From: an uncultured Collinsella sp.
Lineage (GTDB): Bacteria; Actinomycetota; Coriobacteriia; Coriobacteriales; Coriobacteriaceae
Length of the DNA stretch: 64,000 nucleotides
Assembly (NCBI GenBank): GCA_902491565.1
Contig: CABUIE010000004.1
Location: forward strand, 62,001-126,000
Direction of reading: 5' to 3'
The notes under the pieces: model-generated
Seen by the model: the letters and a program-made list of their open reading frames with translations, nothing else
Databases searched by the model: none
What the model was told of the DNA's origin: nothing
Shown: positions 7,534 to 16,461 of the stretch, piece after piece
How the letters are laid out: every line of letters starts with the position of its first letter
Numbering within the stretch: position 1 is the stretch's first letter
Translations under genes and position numbers: made by a program

Positions 7534-7779
7534 CTAATCAAGGTGGGCGGTACGACCTTCAAGCTGCTTGAAAAGCTCGTAGAACGAGCTTTCAAACATG
7601 TAATTAGAGCGATGGATCTGGATGAGCTTGCCGGACTCTCGCATAAACTTGCGTGCGGTGTTTTCGCTCCAGCCAGTGAGTTCGCGGATATCGTTAACGC
7701 GGAGCAACCGATCGCACTGAGCGGCACCAGTGGGGAAAGTCGGTGTGGACGCCTGAGTGCTAATCTTTGGAGTAGCCAT
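7534..7779 (-). CDS. xis: Excisionase-like helix-turn-helix protein
   Basis: 81 residues; ATG 7779 follows AAAGGAT. After a Thr/Pro-rich start of about 25 residues there is a MerR/Xis-type motif (LRVNDIRELTGWSENTARKFMRE) and a short recognition segment, the usual size and shape of recombination directionality factors of tyrosine integrases. It lies between the integrase and the winged-helix gene on the same strand. I infer that it promotes excision at the att sites. A regulator of similar size remains possible. Confidence 0.65.
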   Translation of the reverse strand: MATPKISTQASTPTFPTGAAQCDRLLRVNDIRELTGWSENTARKFMRESGKLIQIHRSNYMFESSFYELFKQLEGRTAHLD

Positions 7780-7945
7780 GATGAGCTATCCTTTCAATGA
7801 GGGCCCTCCCTGTGCTTGTAAGACGTACCAGGTTCATAAGCACTTGGGGGGCCGGTTTCTATGACTACATGCGTAGCCATCTGACAGCTTTAGCATGTAT
7901 TAAAACTCATTAGATGTCAATCAAATAAAGCATCTACCTGCGGAA

Positions 7946-7963
7946 ACGGTATTATAGTACCGT
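7946..7963. promoter_or_regulatory. Inverted repeat between int and xis
   Basis: ACGGTA (7946-7951) and TACCGT (7958-7963) around TTATAG, in an AT-rich stretch just past the integrase stop. Size and position suit an operator or Xis/Int arm site. Confidence 0.35.
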
Positions 7964-7997
7964 AATATTATGAAATAAACGATGAATGAAAAACATG

Positions 7998-9245
7998 CTA
8001 TTTCTCGCTTCTCTGTATATAGGCGTTGATGAAGGCTTCGTAGCCTTTAACTGCTTTTATTTCTGATTGTTGAACGAGGCTTGTATACGTTTTGAGCGTG
8101 ATATTGGGGTCCGCGTGGCCAAGAATACCTTGCACGCTTCTAACGTCCGATCCGTTCGCCAGCATAAAAGTGCTTACACAATGCCTGAGCTGATGCGGGC
8201 AGATGCCCTTATATAGTTTTCCGCCAGTCGAATTGTTCGGCTCATAGATTCCAAGATTGCAGCTAACTGCGAAATCGCGAAACCAATGGTTGAAGATGTA
8301 GTTTTTCATGTGACAGACAGTAGGGATCCCTTGCTCGACAGCAATATCGCTAATGATGGGAGTGCTGCCAGTCTGGGACAGCCCCAGAGAGGCCAGGAGC
8401 TCTTTTTGTATGGCTGACCATGATTGAAGACGTTCGGTCAAGGTTTCTCCAACGGGGATTTTGCGTTGGCTTTCTTGTGACTTGGGTGCCCTCAGTTCAT
8501 GGTCGTTGGTGTACTGCCTGTCAATTTTCAAGGTTTTATTGGCAGGGTCCCAATCGCGCCATTCGAGGCCCAGCATCTCGCCTTTCCGCATACCCGTATA
8601 CACTAGTACTAGTGTACCAACAGCTTCGGCGGTGAGCTCAATGTGTTGAAGATGTGTGCATAGGGTAGCTACTTGGTCGATTGTCAGTGATTCTCTTTTG
8701 TTGCGTGGTCTGCGAACATGAACGGTAGCGCAGGGGTTTCGGTCAATTATTCTCTTTGCGACTGCATTCGACAAAATCTGACGCAGTTTCGCATTGATTC
8801 GTACAAGCTCTGATGGTTTGTATTTTCCCGTACGACGAGCTTCGGCATATGTTTCTTCGATTAGATCGGGAGTTAGCCCCTCAATTGTCTGAAACGCACC
8901 GAATAGGTCTTCGATATGCCTGCAATCGTACGCTTCTCTTTCATAGCTCGTTGGCGCAAGCTCGGTGTCCCTATTTTCATGAAAGGCCCAGCAGTAGGAC
9001 GCAAGCAAAGTGGGCTTTTTAGTTTTAGTGATCGTGCCAGAGGAGTTGATTTCAGCCAGCTTGGCCTGCATTGCAGCCTTAGCTTCTGTTTTAGTCTTGC
9101 AACGAACTGTATAAGTTGGGGATCGTTTGTAGCGCCCCGTCTTAGGGTCCTTGACTCCAAGGGAAAAATAATAGCGATAGGTGTTAGGTGATCTCTTGTC
9201 TTTCCAACACGTGCCTCTTCCGCTAATTAGTGGCTGTTCTGGCAT
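7998..9245 (-). CDS. int: Tyrosine recombinase (integrase)
   Basis: 415 residues from ATG 9245 (GGAG eight bases upstream). The order is an N-terminal arm-binding segment (about residues 15-65, RYYFSLGVKDPKTGRYKRSPTYTV), a SAM-like core-binding domain (about 75-175) and a catalytic domain with the Arg of GMRKGEMLGLEW, the HQLRH box, GILGHAD and the nucleophile Tyr in LKTYTSL. All catalytic positions of the R..K..HxR..H..Y set are present, so the enzyme should be active. It sits 190 bases from a tRNA 3' fragment, which marks the integration site. It catalyses site-specific integration and, with Xis, excision of the element. Confidence 0.93.
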   Translation of the reverse strand: MPEQPLISGRGTCWKDKRSPNTYRYYFSLGVKDPKTGRYKRSPTYTVRCKTKTEAKAAMQAKLAEINSSGTITKTKKPTLLASYCWAFHENRDTELAPTSYEREAYDCRHIEDLFGAFQTIEGLTPDLIEETYAEARRTGKYKPSELVRINAKLRQILSNAVAKRIIDRNPCATVHVRRPRNKRESLTIDQVATLCTHLQHIELTAEAVGTLVLVYTGMRKGEMLGLEWRDWDPANKTLKIDRQYTNDHELRAPKSQESQRKIPVGETLTERLQSWSAIQKELLASLGLSQTGSTPIISDIAVEQGIPTVCHMKNYIFNHWFRDFAVSCNLGIYEPNNSTGGKLYKGICPHQLRHCVSTFMLANGSDVRSVQGILGHADPNITLKTYTSLVQQSEIKAVKGYEAFINAYIQRSEK

Positions 9246-9437
9246 CTTTGCGCTCCGTTTCTTTGAATAGTTTTCAACAATTCATTGAGTGCAGTTTAGC
9301 TAAAGCTGTTAGTAATATGTTTGTAAAAGCGTAGGCGCAGCTACCGGAGGCAAAAGACACAAACTGCTATGTTTATCTGCGGTTATATGATATTCAATGA
9401 TGCTTGATGAATGGTAGGGGGTAGCATTAAATCATAT

Positions 9438-9482
9438 CTCCTAAAGCGGGTGTCGACGGTTCGAATCCGCCCGGGGGCACCA
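9438..9482 (+). other. attR: 3' half of a tRNA gene
   Basis: Similarity to a tRNA begins at an anticodon-loop-like CTCCTAA (9438-9444) and runs through the T loop TTCGAAT to the end CGGGGGCACCA. The expected 5' strand of the anticodon stem is missing because element DNA lies upstream. An acceptor 3' strand CGGGGGC requires GCCCCCG at the 5' end, and the loop would read CCT, so tRNA-Arg(CCT) is my best guess; the T stem has one mismatch. The complete tRNA should lie at the other end of the element, before base 1. Confidence 0.65.
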
Positions 9483-9667
9483 GAAGATTATGACGGCGTC
9501 GCGAGAGCGGCGCCGTTTCTGGTTTGCGGGGGCCGCCGGCGGATGCGGGCCGTCGACACCCGCGCCACCAATTTCCCCGCGGGGGAGTTTTCGAATCCGC
9601 CCGGGGGCACCAGGGAATATGACGGCGTCGCGGGAGCGGCGCCGTTTCTGGTTTGCGGGGGCCGCCG
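9460..9667 (+). repeat. Direct repeat of tRNA tail plus terminator (two copies)
   Basis: Copy 1 is 9460-9538 and copy 2 is 9590-9667. Each has the tRNA end TTCGAATCCGCCCGGGGG and CACCAG, a short spacer, the terminator hairpin and the same 25 bases after it. The spacer differs by one base in length. Between them, 9550-9563 is the exact reverse complement of 9446-9459. This points to repeated use of the site by integrating elements. Confidence 0.8.
9493..9520 (+). terminator. tRNA terminator (second copy at 9622-9649)
   Basis: 10-bp stem ACGGCGTCGC/GCGGCGCCGT with one G-T pair, tetraloop GAGA (GGGA in copy 2), followed by TTTCTGGTTT. Confidence 0.75.
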
Positions 9668-9701
9668 TGCTGCTCGCCCGTGGGGGGCTGGCATCTGTTT
9701 C

Positions 9702-10902
9702 CTAGAGTGCGCTGCGGTAAATCTTTCTCGCGTTGTCCAGCGTGAGCTTCCTGAAGCTGCCGAAGAGCTCTCCGCGGTTGATCTTGAGGCCCGGAATCAT
9801 CTTTTCGATATCGTCCTCGGTGACTCCGAACTCCGATAGCGCGCGCGGCATTCCCAGCGAGACGAAGAAATCCTGCAGCTCGTCGATGGTCGCTTCGACC
9901 GCGTACTCGATTGCCTGCTCGGGGGTTACCTCCACATCGAGCTCGTCCGCGTCCGAATCGATGGGTTCGATGCCAAGGGCCTGGGCGCTGAACTCCAGGA
10001 AGCGCTCAGGGTGCTCTCGCCATACGTAGCGCATCCAGGCGGGGAAGATGACGGCGAGGCCGGCACCGTGCGTGATCTTGGTGTCCAGTGCGGATAGCTC
10101 GTGCTCAAGGCCGCGGCAGGTCCAATCGCCGTCGCGCAGGGCGTTATGGGCGAGCGTACCCACCCACATGATCTCGGCGCGGGCGTCGTAGTCATCGGGG
10201 TTCTCCATCACCTTGGGCGCCGCCTCCCTCGCGGCGCGCACTAGCCCGCAGGCGATGTTGTCGGTTACGCCCACGGCGGGCTCGCCGGAGAAGAGTCGCT
10301 CCATGATATGGGCGATCATGTCGGTCACTCCCGCGGCGGTCTGGCAGGCGGGCAGGCTGAAGGTCAGCTCCGGGTCGAGGAAGGCGATGGCCGGGCGGTT
10401 GAGGTCCGTGTTAATGCTGCATTTGAGGTGCTCCTCGTCGTTGCTGATAACGCAGGAGTTAGAGGCCTCGGAACCGGATGCGGGGATGGTCACCACGCAG
10501 GCGACGTCGATGCGGTCGGCGGGAACGGCGCGCTTGCGGAAGAAGTCCCATACGTCGCCGTCGTATACCGCCCCAGTGCGATGGCCTTCGCGTAGTCCAT
10601 GACGGAGCCGCCGCCCACGGGCAGGATGATGTCGGCGTCGTTTGCCCGTGCGAGCTCGACGCCTTCTCGTGCCAAGCCTATTTCGGGGTTTGGACGCACC
10701 CCTCCAAGCCCGATGTGCTCCACGCCCGCGGCATCGAGCGATGCCCTCATGCGGACGAGCGTTCCGCAGCGAACTGCGGAACCCCTGCCGTAGACAATGA
10801 GCGCTCAGCGGTAGCCGGAGGCGGACAGAGTCCCCCAACCTTGTCGGTCGCTTTTCGCCCAAAGACAAAGCGGGTGGGGGAGTAGAAGGAGAAATCGTTC
10901 AT
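9702..10902 (-). pseudogene. Iron-containing alcohol dehydrogenase (YqhD/BdhA type), broken
   Basis: The original start is ATG 10902 (product MNDFSFYSPTRFVFG). The reading frame is lost after about 25 residues (near 10850), passes an in-frame TGA (SASGYR stop ALIVYG, near 10805), and shifts again at the C-run 10571-10574, where one more C would restore ALGAVYDGDVWDF. The rest, to the stop at 9702, is intact and carries the PASGSEAS motif, the Asp of FLDPELT, His residues in MIAHIMERL and the ITHGAGLAVIFPAW metal-site block typical of NAD(P)H-dependent butanol dehydrogenases. Total length matches the 385-400 residues of the family. At least three lesions make a sequencing error an unlikely full explanation. 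Confidence 0.85.
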
Positions 10903-10926
10903 GGAGCTCCAATCTGGCGTTTCGCC

Positions 10927-11289
10927 CTACATGCGCGGAGGAGTTTTTCGGGCGCATCGCCTGCGTTCGCGTCGCAATCTCGGCGGCGCGGTGCGGTCCG
11001 TGGATTCCATCGTATCGCCCGCGGCACCCCTTACCGACGATTGAGGCGAGTCTGCATTTCGCGGCGCGACGTCCACCTGGCGGACGATATCCGTTCGCGA
11101 CACGTGGCCGTCCCGGTCGCAATAGCGTATGCGCACCGGGTTGCCGAGATGGGCCTGCGACCCCTTCTCCTGATGCGAGCGCGCGAGACGGGCGAGCAGC
11201 GGCGCGAGCACCTGCTCGCCCGTCTCCTCCCGATACCACGCCGCCACGGGCAACCCGTTCACGTCAAACCCGTACGTTCGCCATGCCAT
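10927..11289 (-). pseudogene. Possible N-terminal remnant of a P-loop sugar/nucleoside kinase
   Basis: From ATG 11289 the product begins MAWRTYGFDVNGLPVAAWY and continues with a helix (GEQVLAPLLARLARSHQEKG), which resembles the segment before the Walker A loop in YggC/uridine-kinase-like proteins. The Walker A motif itself is missing and the later sequence is Arg-rich and out of character. Recognised from memory of the family only, so weak. It lies among other gene fragments. Confidence 0.3.
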
Positions 11290-11608
11290 TCGCCTCGCCG
11301 CCTTCGCCGAACGAAACCGCGTATCCAGACCGCCGGTCCCCCACCCAGCACTTCGACGAGCCTTCGCGCTCACTTCTGCGGTCGGGATGCGCCCGCGAGG
11401 CGCTCGGCAGGCAGCGCCATTTCCGCTCGCTGTGTCGAGCGCGAGTGTCGAGAAGTCGCCATATGCCACTCAGATGTAGCATGGAGTGCCGAAGCGCACG
11501 CGCCCGTGACGAAACACTGGCGCCAACCCGTTCCGCGCACCACCCCGCCCGTAAGGTGTGTGGCGAAAGGAGGACCAGCCGCATGAACATCCCCGAGACA
11601 CAGAGCCT

Positions 11609-11773
11609 ACCTCGATCGCATTCCGCACGAGCTTCTCTGACATTTCCGCCCATTACCACGTGGAGGTCCCCGTCGCGGAGATCGCCTACGCATACGACTA
11701 CATCAATTCCCGGCATGCCCCGCGCAGGCAGGCCACGCTGAACGATGGGCCCGCGGCTCAGCAGGACGAGTGA
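11609..11773 (+). pseudogene. C-terminal fragment of a PRD-containing regulator
   Basis: The frame reads TSIAFRTSFSDISAHYHVEV and continues with PVAEIAYAYDYINS to the stop at 11773. That is the typical end of a PTS regulation domain (amphipathic helix, then E-I-A-Y-x-x-x-Y-I). No start codon with a ribosome site or other domain is attached, so this is the tail of a lost LevR/BglG-type regulator. Confidence 0.5.
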
Positions 11774-11816
11774 CGCGTCACGCAAGCAAAGGAAGGAAGC
11801 CAACATCACACGAGCA

Positions 11817-11960
11817 TCATCGATCGCTGCGTGCAAGGCGGCGGGCCTCACCGTGTTCGCCAAGCGCGAGGAGCGTTTTGGTTTTTCGCAAGCAAATGCG
11901 GACGAAATCAGCGACCAGATTCCCGATCCGCTCAAACATGCAGGGCCCCTATGTGTTTAA
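11817..11960 (+). pseudogene. C-terminal fragment of a HAD-family phosphatase
   Basis: The frame reads IAACKAAGLTVFAKREERFG and then FSQANADEISDQIPD, which matches the last part of beta-phosphoglucomutase-like HAD proteins (the GIEAAKAAGM helix, then the edge strand). The catalytic N-terminal part (DxDGT) is absent. Confidence 0.45.
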
Positions 11961-11986
11961 CCTCATTTTTCCGTGTGCGGTAGAAT
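11957..11986 (+). promoter_or_regulatory. Probable promoter of the GntR gene
   Basis: TTAACC (11957-11962), an 18-base spacer and TAGAAT (11981-11986), about 40 bases before the GTG start at 12028. Confidence 0.45.
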
Positions 11987-12027
11987 GGAGTCGTTGAGAT
12001 CGCGAACGCCTTAAAGGGAGAGTTTTT

Positions 12028-12762
12028 GTGGATGCGCATCTGGATGGGGGCTCTTCCGCCCCGCTGTATCAACAGGTGCTCGATTTGCTTAAGAGCGATA
12101 TCGAACAGGGGACATATCCCGTTGACTCGCAGATTCCAACGGAACTTGAGCTTTCTAAGATGTACGGCGTGGGAAGGGTCACGGTTCGCCGCGCAATAGA
12201 GGAGCTTGTGGGCGAGGGGTATCTCACCAAGCGGCAGGGGCGTGGTACGTTTGTGACCGCGACAAAGATAATTCGCAAGGTGCATCAGAAGGACGATGTT
12301 CAGAGTTTTACCCAAGCATGCGCTGAAAACGGCATGAAGGCGGGCGCTCGCGTCGTTGCCCGCAAGACCGTTGCCGCCGATCGCGACCTCGCTTCTTTCT
12401 TTGGCTTGGATGAAGGCTCTGGCCTCATCTTGGTCTCACGCGTGCGTACCGCAGACGGCGTGCCGGTCCTGTTCGAGAACAACTACTATCCTGTCGATGG
12501 ATTCGAATTTCTCAAAGATATCGGTCTCTCCAATTGTTCGATATTCGAGGCCGTGGGGGAGCGTACGGGTAGGTATCCCTGCTCGTCCGATCCCTGCAGG
12601 CTGGAGATCGCCCGTGCGGGAATTGATGCCGCCCGCGAGCTCAAGGTCCCAGTAGGGGAGCCGCTGTTCTTCATGAACGCGGGCTTTCTCGATTCCAACG
12701 GAGAGCGCTTCTGCTATGGCAGACAGTACTACGTGGGTTCGCGCTACAGCTTCGATATCTAG
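12028..12762 (+). CDS. GntR/HutC-family transcription regulator with UTRA domain
   Basis: 244 residues from GTG 12028, seven bases after AAGGGAG. Residues 10-75 are the GntR winged helix (PLYQQVLDLLKSDI, then the recognition helix VGRVTVRRAIEEL and wing KRQGRGTFV). Residues 95-240 form the UTRA ligand domain, which in this subfamily binds sugar phosphates or related catabolites. It is followed by a 197-base gap with two copies of a probable operator around a strong promoter, then by the sugar-amine operon. I infer that it represses that operon and is released by a pathway intermediate, as FrlR does for fructoselysine genes. Confidence 0.88.
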   Translation: MDAHLDGGSSAPLYQQVLDLLKSDIEQGTYPVDSQIPTELELSKMYGVGRVTVRRAIEELVGEGYLTKRQGRGTFVTATKIIRKVHQKDDVQSFTQACAENGMKAGARVVARKTVAADRDLASFFGLDEGSGLILVSRVRTADGVPVLFENNYYPVDGFEFLKDIGLSNCSIFEAVGERTGRYPCSSDPCRLEIARAGIDAARELKVPVGEPLFFMNAGFLDSNGERFCYGRQYYVGSRYSFDI

Positions 12763-12834
12763 CGGCTCTGTCTCACACAGCGCTGTTCTCGTATTGCCGC
12801 GGCAGGTCCGTTTAGCGCGTAAAAGTTACCACTT

Positions 12835-12905
12835 ATAGAACAACCTAATATGTTTTTTGACCGACGCCTTCATGCAGGTTATACATAGAACAACCTAAGA
12901 TGTTT
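12835..12905 (+). promoter_or_regulatory. Operon promoter flanked by two GntR operator copies
   Basis: The promoter is TTGACC (12857-12862), a 17-base spacer and TATACA (12880-12885). The sequence ATAGAACAACCTAATATGTT occurs at 12835-12854, right before the -35 box, and again with one change (AAGATGTT) at 12885-12904, over the -10 end and start point. The 50-base spacing is close to five helix turns, which suits two dimers on one face and repression by blocking RNA polymerase. Confidence 0.75.
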
Positions 12906-12959
12906 GCCTATACGTGAAGGATTTTTGGCAAGCATCGTTGCTCTGGCAGGAGGTTAAGA

Positions 12960-14423
12960 ATGTCGGATGCCAAACAGGAGAAGCCCAAGCGCAGATTCCA
13001 TCTCCAGCTTCCCCATGTGTACACCATCGCGTTCATGCTGATCGTGTTCTTCGCGGTGCTCACATGGATCGTCCCATCGGGTCAGTTCGACCGCCAGACC
13101 ATTCAGACGGCCGCGGGCGAGCGAGAAGTCGCCGTAGCCGGAACGTACCAAGAGGTCGACAAGGTCTACACCGATTCGGAGACGGGGGAGACCGTCGATC
13201 TGCGACAGGGCATCGATGCCGTCCTGCAGGCTCCCGCCAAGGGCATTCAGGCTGCGGCCGATGTCGTCGCGTTCGTCCTGCTGATCGGCGGATCGTTCGC
13301 CATCGTCACCAAGACCAACGCCCTAAACGCCGGCATGAGCCGCGTGATCAAGAAGCTGAAGAACAAGGACATCTTGATCATCCCCATCTCCATGATCCTG
13401 CTCTCGATCTGCGGCACCACGTTCGGCATGTCCGAGGAGGCGCTGCCGTTCTACGCGATCTTCATCCCCATCATGCTGAGCATCGGGTATGACTCCATGA
13501 CCGCGTTCATCATCTGCTTCCTCGGCCCCAACCTTGGTTACTGCGCATCCACTATTGATCCTTTCAACGTGCTGATCGCCCAGGGCGTTATCGGCATCGA
13601 GGGAAATCCCCAGCTTTGGCTCCGCGCCATCCTGTGGGTCATCTTCACCGCCGCGGGCATTTTCTGGGCCATGCGCTACGCGCGCCGCGTCAAGCTCGAT
13701 CCCAAGTCCTCCATCACCTATGAGGACGATAAGCAGAAGCGCATCGAGTTCTCTGTCACCGATGCTTCTATCGAAGAGGAGTTCACGCTTCGCCACAAGC
13801 TCGTCCTCATTGATTTCGCGGTCGGCATGGGCGTTATCGTGTGGGGCCTCGTTACCCAGGGCTGGTATATGGACGAGATCTCCATGGTGTTCCTGGCCAT
13901 GGGCCTTCTTGCCGGCATACTCGGCGGCCTGGACGAGAAGACCATTGCGGAGGAGTTCGTCCGCGGAATCGCCGACTTCGCCTACGCAGCCTGCATCATC
14001 GGCATCGCCCGCGGCATCCTGGTCGTCGCAGAGGGCGGAATGATCATCGACTCTATTCTTAACTGGCTCGTCGGACTCCTTGCGGGCGCTCCGTCCTTCA
14101 TCTATACCACCTTCATGTACATCGTTCTCGGCCTGCTTTCGCTGCTGGTTCCTTCCAGCTCCGGCCTCGCTGCACTCACCATGCCCGTCATGGGCCCGCT
14201 GACCGAGCTTATGGGCCTCAATCCCGAGGCTGCCGTCACCGCTCTGCAGTTCGCGAACCAGACCGTCAACACCATCAGCCCCGTTGCGGGCATGACCGTC
14301 GCGGGTCTTGCCGTGGCGAAGATCTCCTTCGGGCAATGGTGGAAGACCATCTGGAAGTTCTTTATCTTCATGGTTCTGTTCGGATTGGTCGCGACTGTGA
14401 TTTCCGGCCTACTGCCGATGTAG
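12960..14423 (+). CDS. YfcC-family membrane carrier
   Basis: 487 residues from ATG 12960 (AGGAGG upstream). A short basic cytoplasmic start is followed by about 12 hydrophobic segments in two halves. The first periplasmic loop (residues 40-85) is long and carries the WIVPSGQFDR motif of the YfcC/DcuC-like (C4-dicarboxylate/basic amino acid) superfamily. The second half has VPSSSGLAALTMPVMGPL, a typical substrate-site loop. First structural gene of the operon, it probably imports the Amadori compound or the amino acid it carries, replacing the APC-type FrlA of enteric bacteria. Substrate is inferred from the neighbours. Confidence 0.82.
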   Translation: MSDAKQEKPKRRFHLQLPHVYTIAFMLIVFFAVLTWIVPSGQFDRQTIQTAAGEREVAVAGTYQEVDKVYTDSETGETVDLRQGIDAVLQAPAKGIQAAADVVAFVLLIGGSFAIVTKTNALNAGMSRVIKKLKNKDILIIPISMILLSICGTTFGMSEEALPFYAIFIPIMLSIGYDSMTAFIICFLGPNLGYCASTIDPFNVLIAQGVIGIEGNPQLWLRAILWVIFTAAGIFWAMRYARRVKLDPKSSITYEDDKQKRIEFSVTDASIEEEFTLRHKLVLIDFAVGMGVIVWGLVTQGWYMDEISMVFLAMGLLAGILGGLDEKTIAEEFVRGIADFAYAACIIGIARGILVVAEGGMIIDSILNWLVGLLAGAPSFIYTTFMYIVLGLLSLLVPSSSGLAALTMPVMGPLTELMGLNPEAAVTALQFANQTVNTISPVAGMTVAGLAVAKISFGQWWKTIWKFFIFMVLFGLVATVISGLLPM

Positions 14424-14435
14424 GAGGTGCCCAGC

Positions 14436-15293
14436 ATGGATTTAAGCGCTTCCACACCCCGTCTGCGTCGCGAGCAGGTCGCCGGCATGAACATTCACTA
14501 CATCATGTGGTCGCTCGATTACTTCCTTGATGCTCAGCAGCGCCTTGGCTTCAAAACCATCGAGCTTTGGGCGGCCGAGCCGCACGTGACGCTGGACCAC
14601 ACGGGGTATTTCGAGGCCGACGAGCTTCGCCGCAAGATCGAGTCCCGCGGACTCTCCGTGAGCTCCCTGTGTCCGGAGAACGTGGTGTATCCGTGGCAGT
14701 ACGCTGCCAGAAAGCCCCTCCACGCGCAGCGGAGCCTCGCTTACTTTAAGCACGGCATCGAGCTCGCCGAGGTGCTCGGCGCCCCGTATATGTCCATCAA
14801 CTCCGGTTGGGGCGATTGGGACGAGGACCGCGAGGAGGCTTGGAAGCGCTCTGCCGAGCACTTGGCGATTCTTGCGGACTATGCCGGCGAGCACGGCGTG
14901 ACCCTCTGCATGGAGAGCCTGAGGCCGGAAGAGAGCAACTTGGTGGTTACACTCGCGGACGCCAGGCGCATGCTTGACCAAGTAGCCAGCCCGCACCTTA
15001 CTCCAATGGTGGACACTACCGCTATGGGAGTCGCCGGCGAGAGCCTTGAAGAGTGGTTTGCCGAGTTTGGCGATGGTGCCATAAGGAACATGCGCTTCAT
15101 TGATGGCGACCCATATGGCCATCTGGTTTGGGGCGATGGAAAGCACAGTATGGACGATTTCGTACGCGTCCTCAACGCGCATGGGTTCGAGGGCTATCTT
15201 GGCCAGGAGATCACCGATGGAAGGTATTTCGATGATCCCGCAGCAGCGGACCGGCACAACATGGACGCCTTCGAGAGGTATTTTGTCGACTAG
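14436..15293 (+). CDS. TIM-barrel sugar phosphate isomerase/epimerase (FrlC-like)
   Basis: 285 residues from ATG 14436, seven bases after AGGAGGT, and 12 bases after the carrier stop. The xylose-isomerase-like barrel is visible: GFKTIELWAAEPH, GAPYMSINSGWG, VTLCMESLRPEESN, MVDTTAMG and the final GQEITDG. The Glu, Asp and His at these strand ends are the usual metal ligands (Glu of CMES, Asp of MVDT, Glu of GQEI). The family interconverts keto-sugar epimers. In the frl system FrlC converts psicoselysine to fructoselysine, and the gene order here supports the same role. Confidence 0.8.
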   Translation: MDLSASTPRLRREQVAGMNIHYIMWSLDYFLDAQQRLGFKTIELWAAEPHVTLDHTGYFEADELRRKIESRGLSVSSLCPENVVYPWQYAARKPLHAQRSLAYFKHGIELAEVLGAPYMSINSGWGDWDEDREEAWKRSAEHLAILADYAGEHGVTLCMESLRPEESNLVVTLADARRMLDQVASPHLTPMVDTTAMGVAGESLEEWFAEFGDGAIRNMRFIDGDPYGHLVWGDGKHSMDDFVRVLNAHGFEGYLGQEITDGRYFDDPAAADRHNMDAFERYFVD

Positions 15294-15393
15294 CGCGTAG
15301 CTCCCATTCGCGTGGGGAAGTCAACACGCTTGACGAGAAGACTCGCAGTAAACGTTGGCGGATTCGTCCGCCGTATCGAAAGGAAGAATAACA

Positions 15394-16362
15394 ATGAACG
15401 CACATGATCTTATCGCCGACGCAATCGCTGAAAAGGGCGGTTTCGATAGCGTCTTCTGGGTTGCCTGCGGCGGCTCCCTCATCGACCTGCTGCCCGCCCA
15501 CGAGCTGCTCAAGCGCGAGGCGACTACGTTTGCCAGCGAGGCGTATACCGCCCGCGAGTTCGATATCATGCGTCCCAAGCGCCTGGGCGAAAAGTCCCTT
15601 GTCATCGCTTGCAGCCACTCCGGCAACACCCCCGAGGTAATCGATGCGTGCTCGATCGCCAAGGCGGCGGGCGCGACCGTTATCGTGCAGACGGACAACG
15701 CGGGTTCCGGCATCGATAACGGTGAGTGGACGTGCTGGGTATATCCGTGGGGCGAGGGAGTTCCGCAGGCGGAGGTGCCCGCCGGCATCTCTTTGGCTCT
15801 CGCTTCCGAGCTCCTGGATCAGCAGGAAGGTTATGCCGACCTTGCCGACATGTACGAAGGCATCGCCAAGATGGACCAGATCCTGCCTGCAGCTCGCGAG
15901 AAGGTCAACGCCGAACTCTGCGACCGTTTTGCCGCCCTGTGCCAGGACCACAAGTTCCTGTATATCTTGGGGTCCGGTCCCGTGTTTAGCCAGGCCTATG
16001 GCTTCGCTATCTGCTCGCTTATGGAGATGCAGTGGCAGAGCTGCGCCTATATCCACTCCGGCGAGTACTTCCACGGCCCCTTCGAGGTGACCGAGCCCGG
16101 AGTCTTCTACTTCCTGCAGATGTCTTCTAGTGAGTGCCGAGCCATGGATGAGCGCGCCCTCGCATTCCTCGAGACCCATACCGACACTCTTATGGTGCTC
16201 GACGCCATGGAGTACGGCATGGACCAAGTACCGGCGAGCGTTCGCGCGTTCCTTGATCCAATCCTGTTCTACGCGATGAACTGTGAGCTGCGCTCCGCTC
16301 GCGGCAAGGTGTTCGACCATCACCCGGACGTGCGTCGTTACATGGGCATCGAGAAGTACTAG
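15394..16362 (+). CDS. frlB: SIS-domain deglycase, fructoselysine 6-phosphate type
   Basis: 322 residues from ATG 15394 (AAGGAAG upstream). Two SIS domains: the first with CGGSLIDLLPAHELL and ACSHSGNTPEV (sugar-phosphate loop), the second with LGSGPVFSQAYGFAICSLMEM and HSGEYFHGPFEV, the catalytic-site block of FrlB and the glutamine-fructose-6-phosphate isomerase domain. No glutaminase domain is present. It should split a fructosamine 6-phosphate into glucose 6-phosphate and the free amine. Whether lysine or another amino acid is the amine cannot be decided. Neighbouring epimerase and kinase make the pathway assignment stronger than for a lone SIS protein. Confidence 0.78.
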   Translation: MNAHDLIADAIAEKGGFDSVFWVACGGSLIDLLPAHELLKREATTFASEAYTAREFDIMRPKRLGEKSLVIACSHSGNTPEVIDACSIAKAAGATVIVQTDNAGSGIDNGEWTCWVYPWGEGVPQAEVPAGISLALASELLDQQEGYADLADMYEGIAKMDQILPAAREKVNAELCDRFAALCQDHKFLYILGSGPVFSQAYGFAICSLMEMQWQSCAYIHSGEYFHGPFEVTEPGVFYFLQMSSSECRAMDERALAFLETHTDTLMVLDAMEYGMDQVPASVRAFLDPILFYAMNCELRSARGKVFDHHPDVRRYMGIEKY

Positions 16363-16461
16363 CGATTTTAAAACGGGGCGCGAGGCGCGTTGAGACGTGC
16401 GAATCCCTCGCGCCCCGTCTGCTCGCCGTAACCACGGCGGTTTACCTGAATGGAGATAACC

